In this document: positions 32,285 to 47,839 of the stretch, in pieces
Position numbering within the stretch: position 1 is the first letter of the stretch
Layout of the letters: every line of letters begins with the position of its first letter
Position numbers and translations under genes: made by a program
NCBI RefSeq assembly: GCF_019703515.2
Contig: NC_059388.1
Location: 2,369,501-2,433,500, forward strand
Source: Myxocyprinus asiaticus
Taxonomy: Eukaryota > Chordata > Actinopteri > Cypriniformes > Catostomidae
Direction of reading: 5' to 3'
Length of the DNA: 64,000 nucleotides
Notes under the pieces: generated by a model
Told to the model about the DNA's origin: nothing
Database searches by the model: none
Seen by the model: the letters and a program-made list of their open reading frames with translations, nothing else

Positions 32285-32425
32285 GAGAAAAATCCAAGGC
32301 ACTCACGTAGTATGAATTAAAAAGCCTTTATTTAACCGGGCTACAACATCTGAAATGGCCAACACGCTTCGGCTAAGAAAGCCTTCATCAGGGTACAATT
32401 CCCCATTACAAAGAGGCACAATATA
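32285..32425 (-). mobile_element. Penelope-like element terminal fragment with hammerhead-like motif
   Basis: Plus-strand motifs CCAAGGCACTCACG, AAGCCTTTATTTAA and GCTTCGGCTAAGAAAGCC are typical of an abundant fish repeat that I take to be the end of a Penelope-like retroelement. On the minus strand, CTGATGA (32391-32385) is followed by a 4-bp stem GGCT/AGCC and then GAAG (32370-32367). That is a degenerate hammerhead core in which the canonical GAAA is GAAG. Ends of this class are known to carry hammerhead ribozymes in many animals. The family call is from memory. Confidence 0.45.
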
Positions 32426-32431
32426 CAGGTA

Positions 32432-32708
32432 CATATACAGTAAATGAACATACTTTCCAGAAGGCCAACAATTCACTAAAAATGTTTTTTTTATTGGTCT
32501 TATGATGTATTCTAATTTGTTGAGATAGTGAATTGGTGGGTTTTTGTTAAATGTGAGCCAAAATCATCACAATTAAAAGAACCAAAGACTTAAACTACTT
32601 CAGTCTGTGTGCATTGAATTGATTTAATACACGAGTTTCACAATTTGAGTTGAATTACTGAAATAAATGAACTTTTCCACGACATTCTAATTTATTGAGA
32701 TGCACCTG
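32432..32708. mobile_element. Truncated end of the intact Tc1 family
   Basis: The segment is the terminal repeat and sub-terminal region of the 6878-8458 family, ending GAGATGCACCTG followed by TA at 32709-32710. It includes TACAGTAAATGAACATACTT from just inside the repeat. The rest of the element, including all but the last few codons of the transposase, is missing. Confidence 0.85.
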
Positions 32709-32874
32709 TATAATCTTGGCCATCAGTGAAAACACCAACATCTGAGCAGCAAGTGGGAGTGGCTCACAGACTAGCTGTAAGGTTGCCAAATATTCATGTT
32801 GGTAAAAAAATAACCAACAAATAGTACACACTTCAAACAACAGCAACAACAACATATTTACATACAGTTGAAGT

Positions 32875-35081
<2,207 letters not shown>

Positions 35082-35099
35082 CATTTGACATTTTGACAT

Positions 35100-36480
35100 A
35101 TTAGAAAACATAGATTGTGTGTCAAAATGAAAATTATAAAGACCACATTCCCCATTAGTGCAACAATCAAACCCCGAACTTCCCCCCCGAACCAAACAAA
35201 CAGAAAAAGAAAAACGTGAGCATTAACCCCGCACACAACAGTGCCAACCAGCGTCCACCCTTCTAAACTCAAACAGTCCATGTACGCCTACGAGAGTCCC
35301 CGCAACAAATTTGCCATCGGATTGCTCAAGTCCGGTGCTTCTGTACAAATTTTGTGAGACAGAATTACTTAACAGAAAATAGTCTATAAATCAAACTCCA
35401 GCCAATAGGCAGAATAAACACAAAGAACATGTAGATTCATTCACAGACTGTCTCAAAGGTGTGTTCCTCCACAAAACAAATTCCAGCCACTAGTGGAACC
35501 AGCACACAAAAAATAAATAAATAAAAAAGCAGTTCAGTTTCCTCGGACAGTCAAATGAATGTTCAGTGAGCCGGCTGTTTCATGAGTGCAGGAGATTACC
35601 AAATCATTCCAATGTCCTGCAAAAAATACTCCACAAAACAAACTCCATCCAATAGGAGGCATAAACACAAAAAACGAGCAGATTCATCCACAACTGTCCC
35701 GAAGGAGTGTTACTACACAAAACAAACTCCAGCCACTAGGTGGAACCAGCACAAAAAGAAACAAAAAAGGCACCCAGCTTCCTCCGACAGTCAAGTGTAT
35801 GTTCAGCGAGACAGCTCACTTGGAGGCACGTGAGAAACATACCATGACTTCCTCAGTCCATTGATTTTATGAAAGACATCGCTTGTTGTAGGCACGTAAA
35901 TATTTTGCGGCCATCCTTAGTATCTATTCTCAATTTGGCCGGGAACTTCAGTGTAAAGCGACCCTTCGTCGATGCAAAAGTTTCTTGAAGGAGTGTTATT
36001 CCACAAAACATACTCCAGCCACTAGGTGGAACCAACAAAAAAAGAAACAAAAATGGCGCCCAGCTTCCTCAGACAATCAAGAGTATATACAGTGAGACAG
36101 CCCACTTGAGGGCCATATGAAAAGTCACCAAATGGCTTACTCATCCATTTGTCTCTAAGAATTGTCTTTCATGTTGTGGGCATATTACAGCAACAAGTTT
36201 TGTCAGCATCACAGACATGCTCGCCAGTTGGCATTGGATTTCTCCCGCCGCACCGTCCAAAATGAGTCCCTGGTCTGCGGGCCCGTCCGAGGCACCAGCT
36301 TGAGCATGTAAGTGTCTTTTTATATCTCCAGAGCCCGAGGATTTTGAATTCTTTGACATGTTGACTTCAAAGAACAGATATGTAGCAGGGTGTATCGAAT
36401 CTCACTGGTTTATGACACAAAAATCATTAAAAACAAGCAAAGTGCGCAGAGCTTGTCGTTTACACGTCCGACCCTCGCAT
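35100..36480 (-). mobile_element. Rearranged 5' region of an L1-like LINE
   Basis: On the minus strand, a short leader is followed by an ORF1-like start (36359) and then, after deletions, by an ORF1 C-terminal-like motif at about 35975-35860 (KFPAKLRIDTKDGRKIF ... AMSFIKSMD). The block CCACTAGGTGGAACCAGCAC-like on the plus strand, with CTCCAGCC before it, recurs at about 35485, 35735 and 36020. CTTCCTCVGACAGTCAA-like follows each. So a segment of about 250-300 bp has been duplicated. ORF2 is not seen here. Confidence 0.55.
36141..36359 (-). pseudogene. L1-like ORF1 N-terminal fragment
   Basis: This 72-aa ORF begins MSKNSKSSGSGDIKRHLHAQ, resembling the start of ORF1 proteins of fish L1/Tx1-type LINEs (basic, low complexity). 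It stops after QFLETNG. The coiled-coil and RNA-binding middle expected for ORF1 are missing. The C-terminal motif lies about 170 bp further on in the minus direction, so an internal deletion is likely. Confidence 0.5.
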
Positions 36481-36647
36481 GGCGTCACATGACTCATCGT
36501 AGTTAACTCATGTTAACAAAAACAACCTTATTGTAAAGTGTTACAAAGTTGTGTAATAATTTAGAAATATTATCCAGTACTGTTTCAGCGTAAATGTTAT
36601 TGTTGTAATGCCAACTGAAGGAAGAACAAGTGTCTTTGAAAAGTATA

Positions 36648-36676
36648 ACAATTATTATTATTATTATTATTATTAT
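36648..36676. repeat. (ATT)n microsatellite
   Basis: About nine ATT units without interruption. Confidence 0.95.
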
Positions 36677-36959
36677 ATTTCAAACAAGTCTAATTTAAAA
36701 TAATAATTTTCGATTTTCAGCCCAGTGTGTCCAGAATTTGTGGTATCAGCAAAAGAAAAAGTACTTTGTTAAATCACTAGTTTTTAGCAGAGCCTACATG
36801 TATTGTGTTGAGAGAGAGAGAGATTGTAACTGCAATTTATACCAGTTTAAAATTTTTGCTGATCTGGGAACAGTATTAAGATCATTAAGAGGAGGTCAAC
36901 AGAAAGACCAAGCTATTGTGTGCATGCGTGTGTGCGACTGCCGCAGACTCTAAATTTAC

Positions 36960-37042
36960 CTGTGAAACAGGACTGACTTGACCAAAGTGACCACATCTCT
37001 GCTTGCATTGTAGCCCGCACACACAATAGCAATATGAATTGT
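36960..37042 (-). CDS. large1: LARGE1 exon: residues T138-H164
   Basis: The 83-bp exon encodes TIHIAIVCAGYNASRDVVTL and VKSVLFH plus two bases of R165. This is the first beta-strand and following helix of the GT8-type xylosyltransferase domain; the (V/I)AIVCAGYN strand is near-invariant in LARGE proteins. The acceptor is AATCATAG|ACA and the donor TTTCACAG|GTAAAT. N149-A-S is a potential glycosylation site. The exon is easily missed because it is short and lies among repeats. Confidence 0.94.
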
Positions 37043-37159
37043 CTATGATTAGAAACACAACACACAAAGACATTTTTATAAAATACAATTGTATTTTAAC
37101 TGTAGGGTTGAGACACAAATGAAATGGAACTAGATTTTTTTCTGAAGATGTGAGTGGTG

Positions 37160-37325
37160 CTTCACCACCATAATACCAGGGAGTTGTTGTGAGTTGTTTT
37201 TAGCATGTTGCCAGGGTGTTTTTAGTGGCTTTTAGCACATTGCAATGAGATTGCTTGGGTGTCCTGTGTGGCAGCTAGGACTTTGCTAGTTGGTAGCTAG
37301 AGTGTTCTGGGTGGTTGCTTAGCGC
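37160..37325. repeat. Degenerate GTTGCTAGG-type repeat
   Basis: Irregular motifs such as GTTGCCAGGGTGTTTTTAG, GCTAGGACTTTGCTAG and GTGTTCTGGGTGGTTGCTTA repeat at 25-40 bp spacing. Similar minisatellite-like repeats are widespread in fish introns. It lies just upstream of the acceptor side of the 36960-37042 exon. Confidence 0.45.
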
Positions 37326-37364
37326 TTAAGTCAAAAGAACCCACCCTCAAGTCTCTATGATATT

Positions 37365-38404
37365 CTGGGCCCGTATTCACAAAGATTTTTATCTTACCAC
37401 TAGGAGTTCTCCAAATAGCTCCTAGCTAGGAGTTTTTGCTTAAAAACTATTTACAAAAACCACTAACAGCAAGTTTTACTAAGCAAATCTTATGATAAGA
37501 GTAAGGCAGAGTTGACCTCGTTGCTATGGATGACATCAGGTTTTATGAGCGCGCTCTTTTAAATCGGCCACAGTGATTGGCAGACAGGGAACCGCTATTT
37601 GTCAGCGAAGACAGACAACGATATATACAGTATATATGACATTTCTTTATCCCGTGTTGATACAATGAAACGAGTGTGCATCCTGTCTAAAGAATCTGGG
37701 TAGCCCTGCGATGGCCGTGAATGCCACCTTTTCCTCTGCAGCGAGTGCGCATCCACAGGAAAAAATAAGCTATGAATTGTCGGATGATATGCAGTCTGGA
37801 GAGGGCATTTCTAGTTTGATAGATGATTCTGCTGACAGATGACAGAAATTCCAAATTCATCCATGCTACACAGTTTTATTTTGATGTGGCCATGGAGCGC
37901 AGAGTTGTCAAAACCTTTATCTCTGATGTAATTGGGTTATTTCAGTTTGTGGGAGAAGTTACTACATCTAGAACTAGGTTAACAATAATAAAAACACCTT
38001 CGCGATTCAGGCAATACCTTTTTAAAAGGTCAATGTCAACATTATAATATTTATTATATTATAATATTATATTATTAAAACAAATCGACTCCACTTGTGA
38101 TTCAGGCAATACCTTTTAAACGGTCAGTGTCATAAATAATAATATTCTAATACATCGTTTTTAATGTGGATTGACAGCAGCACACATGCTTCAGATCATT
38201 AGGTCACTCTTAAGGATTTAGAAGTCCTCAGGATGACTTCCAAGCTGTAGTGGGTTTAGAAGCTACTTTTAGCGTTAAACTGCTTCATGAATTACTATTA
38301 GATTACAATTTTACAAGTCCTAAAATTTAGTCTAATTTGTTGCTCCTAAATTCCCATATAAGGAGCTACTTTAGCCTTAAGATTTTTGGGTGAATACAGG
38401 CCCT
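37365..38404. mobile_element. Harbinger-like non-autonomous element, about 1.04 kb
   Basis: The left end CTGGGCCCGTATTCAC and the right end GTGAATACAGGCCCTG are inverted repeats. Inner motifs TCTTACCACTAGGAG (left) and AGGAGCTACTTTAGCC (right) continue the pattern. A 3-bp target duplication, expected for PIF/Harbinger, could not be confirmed. Inside, 37680-37845 reads like a decayed coding region without a recognisable domain. Confidence 0.6.
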
Positions 38405-38584
38405 GTTCTTTACATATCATTTGGGACAATGTTATCTTTTCACCTGTTTTATCTTCCACCAGGAGAAAATTGCTTAGAAAAAAATTAAAGTACACCCTAA
38501 ACAAGCCATGTGACTTATGAAAATTGATATCCATTTAGTTGTAACTGTGAATCACTTCAATGTAATGTTATGTATCATACTTAC

Positions 38585-38889
38585 CTCACATTTGTTCACC
38601 ACAGGCTGAGGCACACAGTCTGAGCTGTTCCCCACAGCAACTCTTTTTTTAGCCTCACTATCACCTGTGCCCTCTTCTGTGGAATGGGTGTGTAACTGTT
38701 TGCCTTGGCGACCAATGCCATGATGGCTGCTATGGGTTGGGACCCTGGACAGTGGGCTAAGCTCTCTCTGCATGGCATGGTGACGCTCCTCTACGTCTCG
38801 CAGTCGCAACTCCAACGCCTGATGCTCACCGGGCACCCCGATCAGCGAAGATGACTGCAGTTGCAACGGTGACAGAGGCAGCGGTTTAA
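38585..38889 (-). CDS. large1: LARGE1 exon: stem region, residues V36-E137
   Basis: The 305-bp exon encodes the luminal stem. It runs from VKPLPLSPLQLQSSSL through EHQALELRLRDVEERHHAMQ (residues 57-76, a likely short coiled coil), then a Ser/His-rich linker and STEEGTGDSEAKKRVAVGN to PQPVVNKCE. N123-S-S is a potential N-glycosylation site. EEGTGDSE and the final QPVVxKCE are signatures shared with mammalian LARGE1 and not LARGE2. The acceptor is TCCTCAG|TTAAA and the donor TGTGAG|GTAAG. The frame is open throughout. Confidence 0.94.
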
Positions 38890-39974
38890 CTGAGGAGGAA
38901 ACACAGAGTTATCCACTGCATGTTTAATGTTCACCAGCCCACACTGCACTGTACTAAAGCTTCAGTTTATATTCAGATTGACAACTTATGTAATTCAAAA
39001 GCTTAATTATTCAGTGTTTCTAGGATTCTAAACAAATCTTTTTAGCTGTGCATTTATTGACTAAATACTGTGCTGCACTTAATGATTGCTCTGCATCATT
39101 TTATTTCTGTTTTCTATTCCCTTTTTAATCATTTTATTACTTTATATTCTTATTTCTTGTTCTTAATTGGTTTTAAAATGTATTTTTAAGTATGGTTGAC
39201 TGAAATAATTCTCATTTGCTGGATCAATTTGCACCAATTGATTTGGTGACTGCAAGGCTCAAAGATATAGAGGTGAGTTTACATCTTCTGTTCTTTTAAT
39301 TTCTCTGTTGACTGATTGCTGGTGAGTCTCATGAGATATATCCCTACACCAGTTCTTTCAATTTCAGCTGCAGACGAAGTTAGAACTAGTTGGTCTTGGC
39401 AATAATGTCCTAATCTGTGGACTGATTGGGTGTGACCAGTCCAATAAATTTGATGCTTTTTGGGATAAGAAAGTATAGAATCTTTTTTAAATCGAGCAGA
39501 ACTTTGTCCAACTAGTCAGATCCTAGATATGGGAGTAGCAGCCATAGTTTTGTGTGTGCACCTCTTTATAGCTTACTGATCCACAATAGTTTTATATTTC
39601 GTGATCGGTAATAGTTTGAACCAGGTTCTTTTTAGGGTATATTTCCATTAAAGAGACACCACAACCAAATAACAAAGAACCTTGCAGATGTAAATGTAAG
39701 TGTTGAATTCGATCCATAAAAGCAAATGAGATCAAAATAATTGTCATATTGTCTTTAATTTTCTTGTTATCTTTTATTTTCTTATCATTTCGATGTAAAG
39801 CACTTTGAATTATCATTGTGTATGAAATGTGCTTTATAAATAAACATGCCTTGCTCAAAATATTTCAGTGGATTAATGTAGTTTGAGTTACTGTATCAAG
39901 CTTGTATTAAAGTGCCTTAGCACCCCCTCTATAATTCAGTTAAACAATAATTTCAATTTCAATAAGTTACATAG

Positions 39975-41167
39975 GCCGACTGACAAAGGTGGGTTAGGCC
40001 TACCCAAGATTTAGTTTTATTATTACGCATTCGGTCTCAGACTTTTGGCTCATTGGTCACTTCCACCTGAGAGAGCCCCTCCCTGGTTTTGTATTGAACA
40101 GGAAGTTCTTGCCCCATTTCGCCACTGCAAAGTCTTTTGATCAAACTAATCGGAGAAGTTAAGTTACACCCCATTGTCTCGTATTTGCACTCGGTATGGA
40201 CAAAAGTGTCCAGAGTGTTTAATTTGGACATTTATTTAAATGTTGCCTCGAGCATCAACAAGTCCCCTTTTTGCTAGTCAGAGTGGACTGTGAGGGGGGT
40301 TACTACACTCGGTGACCTATATGAGAGTGGAGTGTTGAGATCCTTTGAAAATTTGGTTCAACTTTTTGGGATTCCCAGATCTCAGTTCTATAAGTATTTA
40401 CAGCTTCACCACCTGCTCTGTACTATTTTTGGGAGTGGTTTACACCCTCTTAAAGTGGCAAATCCTATGGGAGAGGTGATTACTGCTTTTGGAAAAGGTC
40501 ATGAGGCATCAGTGCATTACTCCCTGCTAATTCAGAGTCTGAGGGACAGAGCTTCAACTTCTCTCAAGAGATTATGGGAGAAAGATTTAAACTTGGTATT
40601 GAAGGAGGGAGTGTGGGCTAGGATTCTAAATACATCAAGTCTGCACCTAGAGATGCAAGGGTTCGCCTTATGCAATTCAAGATTTTACATCATTTCTATT
40701 GGACCCCCTCTAGACTGTATAGGCTTGGTGTTAAAGACACACTCACCTGCTGGCGATGCCAATCAGAAGATGGAGATACAACCCATGTCTTTTGGGGATG
40801 TGCTAAGATCCAAGAATTTTGGTTGAGGATTCAGAGTTTTATGAGTGAGGTATTGGGCTCTCAAATTTTATTTTGCCCCAGACTCTGTATTTTAGGTGAT
40901 GGGGTGGTCATTAAAATGGAGAATAAGCACATGAAAAACTGGGTCCTAACTAGTATTATGATTGCCAGACAGATAATTTTAAGAGGTTGGAAGTCGGCTG
41001 GGGCGCCCCCATTTCAGGAGTGGTGTTCGGAGATGGGCAGAGTGGCAGCTTTTGAGGAGGGGGCATCCAGAAGACTGGGGAGTTTAGACCTGTTTGTGGA
41101 GAAATGGGGCAAGTATCTGTCTTTTTTGGAGGGCTCTCAGGGAGGGACAGTGGAGAGAGAGGTGTAG
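39975..41167 (+). pseudogene. C-terminal part of an L1-like ORF2
   Basis: Readable pieces in shifting frames are GLRLLAHWSLPPERAPPWF (about 40045), LVQLFGIPRSQFYKYLQL and then, after a frameshift near 40650, QFKILHHFYWTPSRLYRLGV. The last is followed by the zinc-knuckle-like CWRCQSEDGDTTHVFWGC (40748-40801), the conserved C-terminal motif of L1/Tx1 ORF2 proteins. The frame then stays open to EREV and a stop at 41167. Endonuclease and most of the reverse transcriptase are absent. Confidence 0.75.
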
Positions 41168-41192
41168 TGGATGTGTGTGTTTATTATATATA

Positions 41193-42764
<1,572 letters not shown>

Positions 42765-43274
42765 TATATAATATTTGTTTTTTTTTGCTTTTTTTGTTTA
42801 TTTGTTTGTTTGTGTGTCTATGGTTGTGTGACTACTGGGGTGTTGTTGGGGGTCAGGCTGGGGTAGGGGGTGCAATTGTGAGGGTTAAATGTTTAATCTG
42901 TTTGTGTATTTTGTTTTTCATTGTTTAATAGTTGAATCAATAAAAAATGTTTATCACAAAAAACACAATTTCAAATCGTAATATGCCCTGTAAAATTAAA
43001 TCTTTAAGCATGTTACAAAATGGTATTTTTAAATATGTTTTTAGTATTTTTAAATAAACCTATAATTTGAAAATGGAAGTAATGTATGAAGATCAAGATC
43101 CATGTATCTATGAAGATCCATGAAGAACCAAGCAGATCCAACAAGAATTGATTGCTATGAATTATATTTATTCTATATTTTAATAACTTATAACCACTGC
43201 ATCAAAAGCAGCTTGTGATGGCATAAAGATGCTGAATCAAATGACTTTGGATGTTTCTATATAGGGGTCATAAC

Positions 43275-43752
43275 TATGGGTTGCACGACTACTGATTTTT
43301 AACAGTTGACTAGTCGAGTCAAATTCTGCTAGTCGTGATCCCCCACTTTTAGATGGTTACAGACAGCCCCTTTCATGCTCTCTAGGATGAACTGAAGATG
43401 TCTGAACCGGGATCTACTGTAGCATGCGGGTGACAATAGGGATGCGGGTGGCAATAACTGTCACCAAATCATGATCTTAAAGGAGCAAACAGCGACCAGG
43501 TCAGATGTCCCAAGTTGCAAAGTTGTGCTAATCATGTGAGAATCACTAGCTAGCACAAGTGGATGCCTTTATACTGTAAATGATTATGCATAGCACTAGT
43601 ATTTCTGCTATATAAGAGGGTCAAATTGCATATATTGCATTATACAGATGCTGTTTTAGAAATCACATGGTAACAGATTAGTCAACTTCAGGCTGACAGG
43701 TGTCAGCTACTGTATTTATAGTTGACTACTCTATGCAACTCCTAGTCAAAAT
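43275..43752. repeat. Possible hAT-like repeat
   Basis: GGGTTGCACGACTACTG with GTTGACTAGTCGAGTC at the left faces GTTGACTACTCTATGCAACTCC at the right. The inverted match is imperfect and no target duplication is clear. Confidence 0.35.
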
Positions 43753-45339
43753 ATACCTTTTTCCTCCATTATTTTTCAAAAACTATTTTTTGTGCACATC
43801 TGACATGAAATAACAACAAAGTCAGAGAGACACACTGTTGCTCCCAAATGTATCTAACTGTTTACTTAAACCCAGACAGCATATGCTGCACCTTTAACCC
43901 TATATAACGTTCATCGGTGGGGGCTGCCTCATTTTGTGACTGGTTATCAAAATCAACACTGACATGATCAGGAGCATTGTTAAACTTCAGCCACTCTTTC
44001 CTAACGTTGAGCTTGGATGGTCTGACCCTGCTAAAAAGACCAGCTTAACCAGCAAATAAAAAAAAAATAAAAAAAGAATGCGGCTTAATGTGGCCATGTA
44101 AACACATAAGTGGCGTTCTGATGGGTGTTTGAAGAGTGCGCATGTGCATGAACAGACCGTATAACAAACGTCATAGGATGGAGCCCAACAAAAAGTCAAC
44201 ACAGCAGAAAGAATTCAACATTTCTCGGAGTACAGTAGGAAAAGCTCATACACTATAGTATAAACTATACCAATTTATACACACCAATGTAAAATATTGA
44301 TGGTCCCTCATGTTCGCACTCATTCATTGTGGGAATCCTGGAGTTTTACTTAAGAGGGAAACCCCACTATTGCAGCGCAATTCTGCTGCAGGTTGCGATG
44401 GAAAGTTAAGAAAATAAACAGAGCAACAACTCTGGAATATCTGGAAATAAAGCAAAGCAACAGAGAATAAAATAGCAAATCTTCCTCGGAAGTGTAGCTG
44501 GGAAATTATGTTGCTTTGGAGAAAGCTGCTTACTGACCAAGCAGCATGTATATGGGAGTAAAGAGTATGCCGCTTATACAGTGCATGTAGACAATAATGC
44601 TGCTCTCTTGAAATAACCAGCTTTCTGGGGTTCATATAAATGTAGTCAGTTGGTGGAGTCCACCTACCTATGGATTTGTGTGAACATCTTGCAGCTAGAA
44701 ATGTTTCAGAATCCACAAATGTGTGCTGCGATCCACAAATGTAACAGATTTGTGGATCAAATTCAATTTATTTGTGAAGCAACTTTTTAAATCTCTTTCC
44801 ATTTGTATGTTAATAAGAAACAATTCTAGCCCAATAGACATGGCACAGGTATTAAATACAGCACGTTGATGTGGTTCAGGTGGCAGATAATACACACAAA
44901 AGTTACCAAGGTTTTTCACTTATTCAAGAATGAACAAAGTGACGTTGATGAGTTTTCAGGTTAGTGTATGAAACTGGTGTAACTGCTTAAACTGAACAAT
45001 AAGAAATAGCTACGTTAATTATGTCATTTCTCTATCTGTAGAATTAAATGGGCTTCATTCAAGCTGTCAAACCACAAAATACATACTTGTTACTGAAAAC
45101 ACATTGTGTAGGATATGTGAAAGAAATATATACACAAATTATCATCCAGGGATGGAGTATAATCTATGTCCTTTGATAATGATTTGGGTCCAATTTAATG
45201 GAAAACTATGGGAGTTGCTCTCTGTAGCGCAACTGAAATTTGAGCAGACTCAGGAGTCATATCCGGTGGCGGTGTGCGTACATTAATAGAAAACAATTGT
45301 TTTGAATTTTAGAATGCGTCATGTCGTCCACCAGACGCG

Positions 45340-45695
45340 TCCGTCGTGTGACCCCCTTTATTCTGCTTTTTCGTGGTAGTTAAGACTTGACCCGCTTCTG
45401 TGGCAATTACATTGTGCCTTACAAGTCCCATTTGGGCTTGTTTTGTACATACAAATAGCTTTTAGAGCCAGGTTTAGAGGTCCTTTCCCATTGCTGCTGT
45501 GTGTGTTGTGGTGTGCGCGTCAGTGTAATGACTCTGGGCGGACATATCACAAAGGTTCTGCCCTAGTCCCACCAGTGGTTTTGCTAGTTTATGCCTTATT
45601 AGCGATAAATGCGTTAATGGCGATTAAGAAAAATGTACACGTTAAACTAATTAATCGCATGCGTTAACGTGTTAATTTTGACAGCTCTAATAAAT
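45340..45695. repeat. Dispersed repeat, uninterrupted copy
   Basis: It runs from TTTATTCTGCTTTTTCGTGG through GGGCTTGTTTTGTA to GTGTTAATTTTGACAGCTCT. The same sequence occurs at about 49710-52795, but there it is split by a TTAA element and a hAT. Its right end looks like a hAT terminus. It supplies the empty-site reference for both insertions. Confidence 0.7.
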
Positions 45696-47406
45696 TTCTA
45701 TTTCAGTTCCATTTGATGTTTACACAGTTTTCAGGCAAATCTCATACAGAAATCTGATATCACAATATATCTAAAACATACTGTATTTCTATATTTATGC
45801 ATGTTTTTTACTGATATATACAGACAAATACTCTTTCAACACATTTCAAAATACTACAAAAAATGGTTCATATATGTAACATTTATTTTCCCAAATCAAC
45901 GTGGAATTTGAATATGTATGATCAAATATATGCAGTTAGCACCACAGATGTCATGATGACACGAAGGTGCGCCTATAAATGTACAGAAATGCTCACTAAA
46001 GTCGGCTCACTCACAGACGATTTCTTGTTCTATTTCAAGTAATTTCAAGTTAATTTTGATTCTGACATGACCAGAAGTGTTGTTATCCGTGTCTGTAAAT
46101 CTTTTACTCTGTAATTAGTCCACCCGCTTCCACCAGTTTGTTCTGTTCATGGTGTTCTGTGGATCTGCTGAAAGCATGACAGGTGGACTGGGTATTATCG
46201 CATTGACGAATGACTGACAGAATATTGACCAATCAAATTAAAGTAGAGACATTAACTTTTGTCACGACTTTGCCTATATTGCACACTTTAGGAGCTCAAT
46301 GAGATCACAATGAGTTGAAGGGAGGCAAGAGAGATGATGCCTCACTCTGAAACTTTATACGCTGGTGTCACTGTTGGACAATGTTATTTTAGAAATGTGA
46401 CTGCTATACACATTATTTACACTCGCATTTCGCAATATTTTATTTGTTTAATGTAGTCGATAATTTTTCACATCCAAATTTTTTGGGGAGGCACTGCCTC
46501 CATTGCCTCCTCAGAGGAAATGCCACTGGTTTCCTGTGGAGTTGTGCTTACTGCCCCCTGCTGAGTGAGACTCAACATGTAATGTTATATTTTTTTTTTT
46601 AAACAAATGAATATGAATATGAAATTTATATGAATGTGTAAATTCGCAAATGCTTAGAATTGCCACTAACTCAACCTCCAGTGGCTGCAATGTCATGCTT
46701 TGAGGGCTGAGCAAATGCTCAGTAGCAGTGTGTGAGAGATTTTGTTTATGCTGCAATTTAAAAAAAAAACAATCAGCCATAAATCACAGATTTTGGACGA
46801 AAATCATCCATTCACGATTGGTGGCCAATCGATCAGTGTATCCCAAATATTATTCAATATACCATATATTCCCGTAATTGTTTATTTAGTTACTACGCAT
46901 TCCATTAGTCAAAACACTATTTCTGTGCTTTATATTGAGATTATAAGAATAATGTCGTAATACGGTATGGTATGTGGAAGTCTCTGCCATGTCGTCTCTG
47001 AGGTACGCTTGATGAGTAACTTTCTCTTTTATGACCATATTTGGATTATAAAAGCATAAAAGCAGCCTCTCCCATTCTGGATGCATGTAATGCATGCCAT
47101 ATGAGAGTTTAAGAGTGCTTCAGTGCTTCAGATCATATATTTTATTGGAAAATAGACATGATGACTATTCTTTCTAAAGATATGTGTACGAGTGAACAAG
47201 CGAGAATCCATTTAAATTTCTCTAAATGTGCACACTTTTGGACTAAATGTTCTACTGAATGTTGTTCACTGAAACAACCCAACGGGAGCTTACAACATTG
47301 AATAGGCATGTGCATCTTTATTACGGGTTGGTGTGATTCACCAGTCAAAATCAAGAATTTCAGAGAGCTGTGTAATATGACTGAAATAACTGTAGTGTCA
47401 TCTTAC

Positions 47407-47512
47407 CTGTGAAGTTTGCGGATGACAAATAGAGCCAGGTGAGTGCCGGGATGAAGACCAGGGCAAGGGAGGCAGCCAGGAACTTCCTGCGCCCGCGACA
47501 CATTCCTAGCAT
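47407..47512 (-). CDS. large1: LARGE1 first coding exon: residues 1-35
   Basis: The exon encodes [20 protein letters not shown] and then [15 protein letters not shown] plus one base. It gives a short basic cytoplasmic tail (CRGRRK) and a single membrane span (about residues 12-29), the type II topology of Golgi glycosyltransferases. N33-F-T is a potential glycosylation site. The ATG is at 47512-47510 and the donor is TTCACAG|GTAAGA. This start matches the conserved MLGxCRGRRKF opening of vertebrate LARGE1 and separates it from LARGE2. Upstream, CTGCAG just before AGGATG and ACAAGACAG at about 47585 are alternative acceptors for a 5' UTR exon. Confidence 0.95.
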
Positions 47513-47839
47513 CCTCTGCAGCCAGAGGGCGTCTGGTCAGAGAGTGGGCATCAGCTGGGTGACTGGGGGGTGCATGGCACTGTCTTGTAAAAATACAACA
47601 AATGTGTGAGAGATGGCATAGATACATCAACTACAAAACAAAAAAAACACATCTACAAGAAGAGCATACTGAGGAAACATCATTGCTCTTTAGTGGTCAT
47701 AATGAAATTGATATATTATTGTAAAAGAGCTTTCTAAAATATTGTACATTACACATGTCAAGATTTACTTGTTATTGTCATTGTTCTTGTAAAGACATTC
47801 TGTGCAACAACCAAATGTATGTGTAGAACCAAACACATT

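Noticed and set aside
43275..43752. A defined hAT insertion
   Set aside because: The facing ends match imperfectly and no 8-bp duplication could be found, so it is kept only as a low-confidence repeat.
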